Assembly (NCBI GenBank): GCA_001986395.2
Contig: MQVO02000006.1
Location: forward strand, 1,302,001 to 1,366,000
Length of the DNA stretch: 64,000 nucleotides
Source of the DNA: Irpex lacteus
Taxonomy: Eukaryota; Basidiomycota; Agaricomycetes; Polyporales; Irpicaceae
Direction of reading: 5' to 3'
The position numbers and the translations under genes were made by a program. The first letter of the stretch is position 1. Each line of letters begins with the position of its first letter. This document shows, in pieces, positions 52,658 to 64,000 of this stretch. The notes beneath the pieces were generated by a model that searched no databases, had not been told where the DNA came from, and saw only the letters and a list, made by a program, of their open reading frames with translations.

Positions 52658-55600
52658 ATGGCAACGAGTCCTGAAAGTCGTCCTCGTAGACCAACTCGCC
52701 CTCCGCCCGCAGTCCCGGCAGTCCCAGAAGAGCTCCTTGCTGCCCTTAATCTTGACGGATCTGCACTACCTAGCTCTATAATTACAGGGCAGACTCTAGC
52801 TGCTTCGCCTCCAGGTTCACCAGAGTTTCATACACCAGTATCAGAGTCTCCTACATCTGAGTCGCCACCACCGCCTCCTCCTAAAGATACGCATGCTGAC
52901 CAGAAACATGGCGAGACCACACAGGAGAACCCACCAGCCGAATCTAACGAGCTAACGCCACTCCGTGCACACTACTTGAAGAAACAACTTGTGCAACTAC
53001 AGTTCCATCGCGAACTTAATGCTATAACGTCCATCCCTCGAGACAACATCTCCCCCTTCTCTTATCTTGGTCCCCCTTCAGCGCACCTCCCAAAGATGGC
53101 CCTCGCCTCGATCTACCGTTCCTGCGATACATGTTCAGACATTTCGTCATCACCTTCCCATTCCTCCAAGCCGCGCCCAAGGGTTTCTTCTCTGAGAAAT
53201 TACAGCCCTTCATGGCCTCACTAATGTCCCGCAACTTCTCAAACGCCGCGCCGTTCGATAACGATCCCGAGAACTCAGAAGAGGCGGCGCGATTTAAGGT
53301 GCTCAAGAAGCTGGAGAAGAATTTCTCCATGTTGATCACTAGTGGCACGAAGCTGGTAGAGGCGGAGGACGTTGTAAGGCTCACGCAGAGAGACCTTGAT
53401 AGGCTGGAGGCGATTGCGAAGAAACGTGCGGCTAGGGAACGGAAGCTGAAGGATCTGTTCGAGGTGAACGTGGTATGTGTCCGGACCGTGGTCGAGCGAA
53501 AGCGGGTCAGAAGTAAGGCACATGAAGTACGTTAAATATCCTTGATGCCTGGATCTGTATGCTGAACATATATATTCATCTCCCGCAGGAATTCATCATC
53601 CGCACGCGAAGAAGACATCAACCCGATACCTTTGTATCCAGACGCTATGGAGATTTCAGAACTCTCGCGGACGAAGTGGGTAGCCTAGGCATGCCTATCC
53701 AAGTTATACCTAACTCATCTTCTAGCTTCGCAAAGCACATCCCTCAGAAATAATCCCCCCGCCACCGCCCAAAGATCGCACCGTCGTGAACCTTAACCTC
53801 TCCGCCTCAACGTCTACATCTGCCTCTGGCACTCCCCCATCTCCGTATGGGTACCCCACCACACCATTATCCGCCAGTCAGAGCCAGTCGTCTTCGGGGA
53901 CATCCTATGTGCCTCGCCAGTCCAGGCCGATGCCCGGGATGTACCAGAACGACGTGGTACGAGGAAGTATGGACTCTCTGCACAGCGACTTCAGTCAAAG
54001 GTCGGGTAGCCCAAGTTCACCGTCGTATGGGGGTTTGGACAGCCCTACGACTGGTTCGTCTCGCCTTTCGCGAGAGAAGAATAGGCTTACGCTACGTGCG
54101 TATCTGCACACGCTGTTGCAGTCGAGTGTCTTTGCCTCGTCTCCCGTTCTGAGGTCGTTCCTCCTGATGGATCCTACCACGCTAAGGTAAGCTCTAGACT
54201 CGAATGAAACATACTACAGCAGCTAAATGGTCGTATTCTAGCGAGGAAGAGCTCGAAGATGCTCGAAGACGAGAAGAAGCCGACCGCATGCGTGATGACG
54301 GTAGAATACGGTTCGCCAAAGAGATCCGCGACCGCGTGGATGGCCTGCGTGACGCAGTGAGAAGCGTCAAAGGCGAACTTCTAGGCAAAGGTAATTTACA
54401 TCTCCTAATTCTCGATGCAGTAATACCAAACAGTCATTTGTAGACGGCCTCACGCACGTTTTCGCAACGATCAAGGAAACCTCGGACGTCAACGCTTTGC
54501 CAAGCAACTACAAAGCCGTCATCGAATGGGCTCGAATATCGTTAGTAGCCTCTCAGCTCTCCTTAGCCTAACTCCTAACTCTAATCTATCTCTCGGCTCT
54601 CCTCCTTTCTTCTCTCTTCTTCTACTATTACTTCAACAACTCTAGACTAGCCTCGACCGTCTTCCAGCAATTTGTCGCAGCGGACAACGCGTCGGAACGA
54701 TTTGCAGGTCTGAAGCGCATACACGGGCTCATGCCGTATTTCATGCTCAAGGCGGCGCTCAAGATCAGCAACCCGGTCGGTATGATTCGAGGTGTGCTGG
54801 ACTTGTTCCTGGCACAGCCTTTCGGTGGCCGCAGTCTCCTGCAGAGGTGCGTGCATACCCCTCTTTGTCTCTTGAAGTAAATTAATACTGAATTTGTATT
54901 CTCATTTGACGTTGGTCTCGAACGTTAATTTGATAGGATGTTTACCGGGTCTTTGATTGAGGAGGTCAAGGCTCTGGAGGAAGATATCGAGGCTATCAAG
55001 GAGAAAGTCGAGGACCCGCTGTTATGTGAGAAAGTGCGGCTGTATGTCTACGCGCCGCCGGAGATCCAGTCGATATACAAGGCCGATGCTAGTGCGTGGT
55101 TCTTCCGTTGCTTATGCGCATAACTCTCACGAATAATTATCATTCATTACCTTGTAGCCTCGGAAGACATGCACGTCCTCACCGTGGTGCTTCGCTCAGG
55201 AGAGGAACCACGGTTGAACAGAGCCCAGCTGTTCCGAGTCCAGCGGTCGAGTCGTGCACACAAACTCTACACCGACAGCCACCCCGACTCAGACGACGAC
55301 GAGGGCCCAGAAGACGAAGACGCGTGGTTATACGAAGACCTGATACTCCTATCTAAGCTTTACGCGCGTCTGCGCGATCGCGAGCAGCTGATCTCCCTCA
55401 TCTTCGAGGTGAGCGCTTTCTTTGAAATGAGAATCTAGAACGAAGAACGAACGAGTGCTGATGACGTCGTGGATTGCTTGCGATGTGTAGGGCAACACAT
55501 CGGACCTGCTGAAGGACATCATCACGATATTCTATGCGCCCCTGGCCCAGGTGTATCGGGCCGCCAGTATCGCAGATTCGCTGGGCGATCTCCAGAACTT

Positions 55601-56937
55601 CATCAACGATCTTATACGGACGGTCGAGCAGACTGAAGAACGTGAGTACGCTTTTATTATTCTTGTCAAGAGAAGAAAGGTATCATGAGACTGAGCGTGC
55701 TGCCTACTCTTCTTGAAAATTGATACAATGCAGTGAGTCAGCAAGACCCGGCGAGGACCGTCCAGATCTTCATCGACCTTATCCAACGACACGAGCAGGC
55801 GTTCTACAATTTCGTGCACAAGGTCCACTCGAAAGGCGAGGGGCTCTTCGACAGCCTGATGCGCTGGATCGAGCAGTTCCTGACCCTCATGCGCGAAGGC
55901 CTTGGCGAGCCCATCAGCCTAGAGTTCCTGCTACCACATACGGGACAGGAGCGCCAGGAGATCATGCGCGAGGTGGATGCGGTGGCGAGGTATCATTATA
56001 TGCTCAAGGTCGCTTATGAGGACAAGGTGCGGAGAAGGTTCGGAAGGTCGCAGAGGCAGAGCGAGGCGGATGCGGAGGACGAGGCTGCGGCGGAGATGGT
56101 CAATGGGATTGTGAGCGATTTGAGCTTTGGGGATTTGGTCAAGGGAGACGCGGACGAGTTGGCTGCGGAGGCGTCGGACGAGGAAGATGACGAGGATAGC
56201 AGTAGTGATGAGGAGGAGGATAGTGACGAGGATGACGACAGTGAGGAAGAAGATGATGAGGACAGCGGTAGTGAGGAGGGGAGTGAGAGCGAGGAGGGAA
56301 GCAGCACGGACGGGGGCACGACGCGTGGGACGACTCCCACGCCGAGCATCATGCAACGCTCCTACACGCTCAATTCTCCTCGCCGTTCTCCCCAGCAGCC
56401 GCACTCCAGAGGCGCCTCTCAATCTCAATCTCAATCTCAATCGCAATCCCCGCGTCAACCGTACTATCAAACGATGCCGAAGCATTCTCTAGACATGCCA
56501 CCCCCTTCCTCGAGGCCGCCGCCACCGCCACAGCTTCGAAGTTCCAGGTCGATGTCGTTGTCCGAATCAGCGTCATCATCTGCGAGTGGAAAAGACCTTC
56601 CTCAGTTGCCGCATTCTGCGCGTTCTCCTCCTCGTGTTGAACGTAGGATCGCGCCGTCATCGTCTGGTGGTGGTGCTGCTATAACAGCAGCGAAGCCGAG
56701 TAAGAAGAAAAAGCCGGAGGGACCGAAACCGCCTGAACTGCGTCATTTGCCGAAGTTGTTGCCTTTGTTCGTTGAGATGGTACGTGGTGTTCGTTTTGCT
56801 TTTTTGCTTTGAGATCGCAGTTTGGCTTCGTGCTGTGCTGTGATCGAGGTCATGCAGGCATATGAGATGAGTTTTGTTCATCGCTGAAATTTCTGTTATG
56901 CTGTGTAGATGCGCCCGCTCGTCCAGCCACAAAGATA
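52658..56937 (+). CDS. PX domain and PX-associated domain protein (yeast YPR097W/Lec1-like)
   Basis: A large peripheral membrane protein, about 1,150 residues. From ATG 52658 it opens Pro/Ser-rich, then a PX-associated helical domain (LRAHYLKKQLVQLQFHRELN at 52965; LPFLRYMFRHFVITFPFLQA at 53120; LMSRNFSNAAPFDNDPENSE). The PX domain is split by introns at 53470-53760: EFIIRTRRRHQPDTFVSRRY with YGDFRTLADE and, after the intron, EIIPPPPPKDR. That is the typical R[RK]Y..F and PPxxx core that binds PtdIns3P. A second PX-associated domain follows (54240-56060: RIRFAKEIRDRVDGLRDAVR, GLKRIHGLMPYFMLKAALKI, LISLIFEGNTSDLLKDIITI, ARTVQIFIDLIQRHEQAFYN). An acidic Ser-rich tract (56150-56310) and a disordered tail end at MRPLVQPQR. 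It matches fungal Lec1/YPR097W-type proteins with their DUF3818. A lipid transport or sorting role is inferred. Confidence 0.85.
56150..56310 (+). repeat. Acidic Ser/Asp/Glu tract in the PX protein
   Basis: A purine-rich stretch coding a run of about 50 residues, almost all Asp, Glu and Ser. Possible casein kinase 2 target; low complexity rather than a domain. Confidence 0.75.
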
Positions 56938-58196
56938 AGGAAGACACCATGGAATGGTCAAGAGGAAGATCACGAAGATGGGTTGAAGGCGATATCGGTT
57001 TACTTTGCACCTTCCGATTTTATTCCCCTATTCTATTCTATTTTATTTCCTATCTTCCAACAAATCATTGCACCTGCCTCGTCCCCGGGACGCGTTTCCC
57101 TTTCGGTGTCAAGTTTTCTGGTCTGTGCACGTTCTATCTTCTATCTATCTCGAGTCTCTCACGCGAAGTGTGGTAATCGTGATCATGGGGGATTGGTACA
57201 GGAGACGTACGATGTCATTTGTTTACATGGTGCTCGGTTGTTTTATATAGTAGTGCGCACTGCGAGGTATACAGTATCTGTACGATAGTCACTTAAGTAT
57301 CATTAGATATAGTGCTACTATGCTTCTCTCTTGCCATGCGCGTGCCCGTACATGTATGATCATTGCAATTGATGAGTACTCGGATTGGAACGTTAACGTT
57401 ATCCCGAATGGCAGTGAATGTATTGAGGAATTTGGCTGTCGCACTACTTTTCATCGTGTTTTCTGGGGGAGCTGTCAGTGGGTTTGATGGAGGATTTACT
57501 CCTTCAAGTTGTGTGCAGGGACTACCAGACTACTTATGAGTTGCACTACCATACTTACATCTGTACTGCACCGGCAGCACTGCCGAGTCCGTCTCGGATA
57601 CGTTGTGGTATGTACTTATACCCTCGAAATGTCTGTGTGGCTTAGGAGATATGGAAGGGCACCTCATTGACCATGGACACTATTCAGTCGCGTGGTGATG
57701 ACGCACGGAGGGACTGGAGAAAATGAGGATATGAAGGGTATTTATAAGGACAAGTAAAAGGGGTACTCCAGTATAAACAAGTGGACCTGCCGCGGTCCAC
57801 ATCCCCATCGGAGTTGTGAATGTGCCTCGTGCGTTGCGATATCACATTTCAAGGGCTCTCTCCAACGATTTAAGTGAAGCACCTAAGTACCTTGCAATAG
57901 TCCTATAGCTATGCAGTGCTGTGCCTTAGTTGGAGCGAAGGTCTAGGTGTTGTGGAGATGAGGTGTGTATACTTACTACCTCTTACTGCTGATTATCGTT
58001 GTGTATCCACAGCTGAGAAGGAGGTGGCCCAGCGATAGTCCAGACGCTACTTGCCAACCTTCGATCGTGCGTAGCGTATGATGATCACGATGATGGTCGT
58101 CCCTAAAGGAAGGTGTGGCCACCCCGGCTGAAGCGGTGGTTTTTGAGGCTTCTACTTCGTCATGTTTATAAGTAGCTCGTATACACTTGTAGCCCA

Positions 58197-58218
58197 CATC
58201 CGACAGGTATGTCGGATG
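58197..58218. repeat. Perfect inverted repeat, 9-bp arms
   Basis: CATCCGACA, a 4-base loop GGTA, then TGTCGGATG. A third GTCGGAT lies 35 bp further on. Confidence 0.8.
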
Positions 58219-58908
58219 CTCCCACGACCTACATAGAATCCAGTGTTTTTGTCGGATCCAATAACTTACTGTGTGTACCCTCGGAGCGAGAATCTCTTGT
58301 GCCACGCAAGGCCGCGACCGACGGTTGTATTTCGCGACATGTGGAATGACCAACGCGTCGCGTCGGTACCCTCGCTGCTAATGTTATTAGTGGCAAATTA
58401 TAAATATCGAGTGTCCTGAATGTTCAAATTGAGGGTCGCGACGACTCGTCCACCCTCCCCACCCCCAACTTTGCCTCCGCCTCCGGAATGGGGGGAAGGG
58501 CTGGGCGCCGAGTGACTGCGCCAATATTCCCAAAGAGGCAAAAACAAGGTACGACACGATGATGGTGTGTTTTATTCTTGTCAGGGCTTCGGACTGTTGA
58601 CATCACACACGCCCTGTTATCGATGGTAACCACGGCCGAGTACCCATCCCGCCCCCGCCCGCGAATATTCGGGGAGTTTACTGACAGCTCGCGCAGACTT
58701 CGGCGGGAGGAGCGACAAATGGGCAGCGAGCGCGGAGTGTCGGTCGGAAGACGGAGACCGAGAGACCGGCCTGGATTGCGCCAACCTGCCCAGCGGCGCC
58801 CGATAATCTCACTTTACACGTGCGTATAAGTGCGATCTGAGATCTATGACTGCTTTATTTGGGATATCCACGTAGCGGGCGCTTCAAAAATTGCATCCTC
58901 GAGACGGA

Positions 58909-58915
58909 TATATAT
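58909..58915 (+). promoter_or_regulatory. TATA-like box ahead of the possible small gene
   Basis: TATATAT in GGATATATATGTACG, about 180 bp upstream of ATG 59095, followed by a pyrimidine-rich leader. Confidence 0.45.
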
Positions 58916-59094
58916 GTACGCGTGACATCGCCCAAGTCTCAGTCCAAAGTCTGCCAGTAGTCCTCCCTGCCGCTGCAGCTCGTCGTCCTCTGCGTTCCCC
59001 GCCGTCTCGTCGACGTCGACCACCACCACACTCGCGCGTGCCCCCACGCCTAGCAGACTCTTTTACCATTACTACCGCCGTCGCCCCCCTCGCC

Positions 59095-59360
59095 ATGCCC
59101 GGTCTGGTCAGCGACTCTACCCGCATCTGGGAGCTCAACGTCTTCTGGCCCGTTGGCTCCCAGTGCGGAGTCTGGGACTCAAAGACCAAAGGTGTCGACG
59201 TCTGGGAGTGCATTCGAGCTCGTACGTCCTCTGATCGTCTTCTCCATTGAAATGTCTCTGATCGCTCATCGCTCTCATATGTCTTCGTATGTACAGACAC
59301 CGCCTCTGCCAGCTCAGCACCCCCTAATACGCGCTACTGGCGATATGTCACGCGTCGGTG
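59095..59360 (+). CDS. Possible small hypothetical gene
   Basis: ATG 59095 lies in a fair context (CTCGCCATGCCC) after a C/T-rich leader. Exon one reads MPGLVSDSTRIWELNVFWPV, then GSQCGVWDSKTKGVDVWECI, to a strong donor (GTACGTCC at 59222). The acceptor at 59296 gives a short second exon, HTASASSAPPNTRYWRYVTR, stopping at about 59355. A frame open to about 59410 with a second donor (GTGAGTACC) exists in another phase, so the true 3' structure is unclear. Tryptophan-rich, cysteine-poor, no signal peptide. No family recognised. Support is splice signals, TATA-like box and leader composition only. Confidence 0.35.
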
Positions 59361-62300
59361 ACACCCCCAGTACGCGTCCGTCGTCGTCTGGCTCGGCGAC
59401 GACCAGCGACGGTGAGTACCAGTGCTCGACGCGGTGGCACCAGCTGCCCTGGACGAGTGACATCATATTTCTGGGTTTCCACGCGTGATGGCAACTCGGT
59501 CCCTCTTCCCTCTCTCGATGTCCTTCAATCACCTGCAACGTGCACGTCGTCTCGCCTCGTGCCCGCTCTACACGACCACAGAGCGCTGGGTTATCGTCAT
59601 CGCCAGCTGGTGGGCAGTGCACGCTGTGATGCAGAGGAACACCTCTCCGGCGGCTACTACCACCGCTACCAGTTCTTTGGATAACGGGTATAGAATGGCT
59701 TCAGCCCGGTCTACTGCGCACTAAGAAGACGAAGCACGCCCGAGGGATAGTGCGGGGGAACATCTGGAGGGAGAAGCACTTCTCCTGTGTCTCTCTTCCT
59801 AGGGGGACACGAGCTAGACTCGACCCCTGTTCTCTCATCCCATCAGTCTGCGCGTCTATCCGCTGCGCTGCTCACACTAGGTTCTCTCTTCGGATTCCCA
59901 ACTTTCTCGCCCTCCTTTTCCCCCTAATATGCCACCCTTTCTTTGCTTGATTGCGCGCCCACACATACATTAGTAATATCCCCTGTTTCCCCTCCCTGCT
60001 TGCTTCCTCGCTTCCTCTCTGTCTGTCCTTCCCGCTCTAGGTCCGGAAAGGCTACAGCACAGCACTGTATTTTTCGATTCGAATTCGTTGCTTCCTCCCC
60101 CTCGATCCTTATCCAACTAAACTGCTGTATCTAGTACTTATCGCGTATACCCCTCATGCCAGCTCTAGCCTCTAGTCTCTAGATCTTATCCTGCTCTGTC
60201 CTTCTAGCATATACGTATACGTACGCTCTCACACGCAATTAACTTATCCTTCCTTGGTCGCGGACGGTTCTTCTCTGTGATGTGATCCCATGTTACTACG
60301 GCACTACTGCACAGGTAAGTGTGATCGTCGAAGGGGTTCCTCACTAGTAGTCGCTGTCAGATAACGTGCGTGTACTTGCACACGTCGATGAGACTTTACG
60401 GTGCCGTTATCGCGAACCCTGGGTGCCTGCTGGTACTATACTTACTGTGACTTGTGATAGATCTTCGGGCGTTGCGCGATGGCAAAGAAGCAAGAAGGGC
60501 GAGATAGGTTGGACATGTGAGGGGTATCGGTGGGGTTGGCTTCGACGTTGAACGTGCCTCACGGGTCCGTACATGTTACATGTTACTGGAACTTGAACCT
60601 TACCGTGTACCCTATAGTATTCTAGTCTGCAAACAAACTCTCGGTGGATGTTGCTTAGGTCCGGTTCGCGTTCACGATCGCCCATTGCTCATGTCGAACT
60701 TCTACACAGCGTATATGCGGAAACTACTATTTCGCACTAACCATCCTAAGGCAAGGAAGATGAACCCGACTTCGGATCTGGACTCCTCAGGTAACATGTT
60801 CGTATACCGTGATCTCCCCTGAAGCTTCGAATTCCACCTAGTACTAGCATGCAACGAGATCGACGAGGCTGGCCCCTCGCCCCTCTTATGGCGGATGGGA
60901 ACAGGTATGGTGGAAGCTTGTGATTAGCTGGCTACTAATAGATGAGTGGGCGTAGTATGCAAACCTACTGGAATTTCGATGTTCGATCATATACCTTTAC
61001 GAAGCTCACTGGCAAGTGAATCGTCACGGTCGTGTCTGAAGGTTTGGGTCTGGATGATTACCGCCAGTTGTACTCCGGTGTCGGACTTGTCATGGCCAGT
61101 AGAATCAAAGCAATGCCAGTCACGTAGACAGTTAGCATGCACAAGTAAACACTGGTATAGAAGACCTAGTAATTGTCGTGACCACTCGCCCTCACTCGCT
61201 GGCACAAATTCTTCTCGGAGAAACCAAACTTACGCTCACACATATGAACTTCCCAGTGTCGTGTTGCGGCGCCGAGACGATTGCGACACGATGAGCCTGA
61301 GGTGCCGCTGCAATTGAAAGCTCGAGGACCGATCATAAAAGAGGTCAGAACATACGTCAACATATCCATGACATGACATATGCATCCAGTGAAGTCACAA
61401 TGAGCCTCGACATGTTCCTGTCATGACATACGACGTGTGAGAGACACGGAAATACGGAAGACATAGACGAGCATGGCACACATCTATGGATCTGATTCCC
61501 TCTACATACAGTAGAGATCATAGGTACCTGTTATCGTCAAACTATGCGTTGTGAATTGCAAAAAAGAATCGCACACAGTAACGTATGCATGATGTCACTG
61601 ACTGGCACAATACATCTCTGCGTTCGTTATGTCGAGCGAGAATCACCCGCAGGTTCTCGACTCTGTAGTACGGCACATGCCATGTTGGAGCATGCGAGCA
61701 TGTACGATAGGTGCGTTGAGCGTTGCCAGACGACCGTGACTGGATAACAGAGTCCGAGGGAACAAGGGAAGGTATTACGGCACGGCCAGCTGGCAGTGCG
61801 GATTGGACAGCTTGTGGGCGGGCGCCGTGGACAAGCTTTTTGCGATTGGGCAGCGTGAGCTTGATTGAGCCAAGTGTGATCGTCTGAGCTCTGGAGCTGT
61901 GAAGAGGCAGAAAGGGGAGAGGGAAATCACAGAACATCCAATTTGCATGTAGAGTGTGTTAGCGAGTATTGTACATTTGGCCATGGTGGTGGTTGTGGGA
62001 AAAGGATGTAAGAGGAGGGAGAGGGAGAGAGGGAGAATTCCAGGAGAGACCCAAGTATCCTATCGGAACGCGAGAAAAAAATGAAGTATTGAAGGAGAAG
62101 CGGTAGAGCGAGTAGCTGCGACAACGCAAAAACCCAGTGCATGGAAGAGGTAGGGAAAAGCAGAAGGAATTAGCCGAGATGAGCACACAAACCGCAACGG
62201 ACAGAAGGGAAGAACAAGGCGAGAACGCGTAGGGCTGTGTGATTATGTCGTGCGAGGCAAGTCGTAGGTTGATCGGAGGCGAGAATGTGGGAATGTGGGA

Positions 62301-62454
62301 AGTGTATGTCTTGTGCGTTGCATGTCGTCTGTAAGAGTGTATTGAACCTTGTAGGAGGAAGAAGAAACGATGCGTGATTGATTGTTGACGAGAGTGCCCG
62401 GATGGAGTGGGTATGGATGGATGTAGTTGCAATTCTTCGGTGTTCGGTGTTCTA
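59361..62454. other. Gene-poor region downstream of the NDR kinase
   Basis: About 3.1 kb. Long C/T-rich stretches (59760-60180) look like untranslated sequence of the small gene. On minus, 62430-61950 is pyrimidine-rich and likely the 3' untranslated region of the kinase. Open frames at 60946-61317 and 61542-61937 show no family likeness. Confidence 0.5.

Positions 62455-64000
<1,546 letters not shown>

Larger units (their letters stand above)
56938..59094. other. Gene-poor region downstream of the PX gene
   Basis: About 2.2 kb. T-rich 3' sequence of the PX gene to about 57270, then AT/GC-mixed sequence with no protein family likeness. It contains a perfect 9-bp hairpin at 58197-58218 and a TATA-like box at 58909. 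The longest frame (57976-58353, minus) has no splice support and no recognisable fold. Confidence 0.5.

Noticed and set aside
57976..58353. Minus-strand frame of 125 residues in the gene-poor region
   Set aside because: No ATG context, no introns, no hydrophobic core or motif. Length is within what chance allows here.
60946..61317. Plus-strand frame of 123 residues
   Set aside because: No motif, no plausible splice sites, and no leader or promoter signal.
61959..62432. Minus-strand frame of 157 residues next to the NDR kinase
   Set aside because: Composition is pyrimidine-driven (Ser/Leu/Pro/Phe) and it sits where the kinase 3' untranslated region should be.

Overview
The window is nuclear DNA from a fungus, most likely an agaricomycete (Basidiomycota). 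Genes are dense and cut by many short introns of about 45-80 bp with GT..AG ends. The products are eukaryotic: a SAGA/NuA4 Tra1, a gamma-tubulin complex subunit, COP9-type PCI proteins, a vacuolar pepsin and an NDR kinase. I cannot name a genus. All exon models are hand-read from splice signals and protein family fit, so small internal exons may be off.

Layout, left to right. GatB (mitochondrial amidotransferase, minus) and poly(A) polymerase (plus) diverge from a 112-bp promoter. A membrane-anchored beta-helix protein (minus) follows, then a CSN12/PCID2-like PCI protein (plus) that converges on a GCP5-type gamma-tubulin complex protein (minus). The giant Tra1 gene (minus) fills 15.6-27.2 kb. 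Next come a DsbA-like thioredoxin-fold protein, a vWA-domain protein and a BRD8/Bdc1-type bromodomain protein, all minus. Vacuolar proteinase A, a DCAF6-like WD40 protein and a Ctk1/CDK12-type kinase lie on plus, followed by CSN4 on minus.

From 45.0 to 50.75 kb lies the most unusual locus. An unrecognised protein with WPY and SWGP repeats runs, in the same reading frame but across one TAA, into a series of exons coding YP-rich modules. Nine successive introns there are all phase 1, and each splits a tyrosine codon T|AT. One exon also carries a 96-bp tandem array. Many of the modules contain YPX(L/I)-like motifs, the type bound by Bro1/PalA/ALIX proteins. After it come a PUB-domain protein (minus) and a large PX/PX-associated lipid-trafficking protein (plus).

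The region from 56.9 to 62.4 kb is gene-poor, with one possible small gene at 59.1 kb. The window ends inside an NDR-family kinase (Cbk1/Orb6/Cot1 type, minus) whose N-terminus lies outside.

Most genes are conserved housekeeping genes: transcription co-activation, mRNA 3' end formation and export, CTD phosphorylation, COP9 signalosome, microtubule nucleation, proteolysis and polarity. I saw no rRNA, tRNA, CRISPR array or intact transposon.
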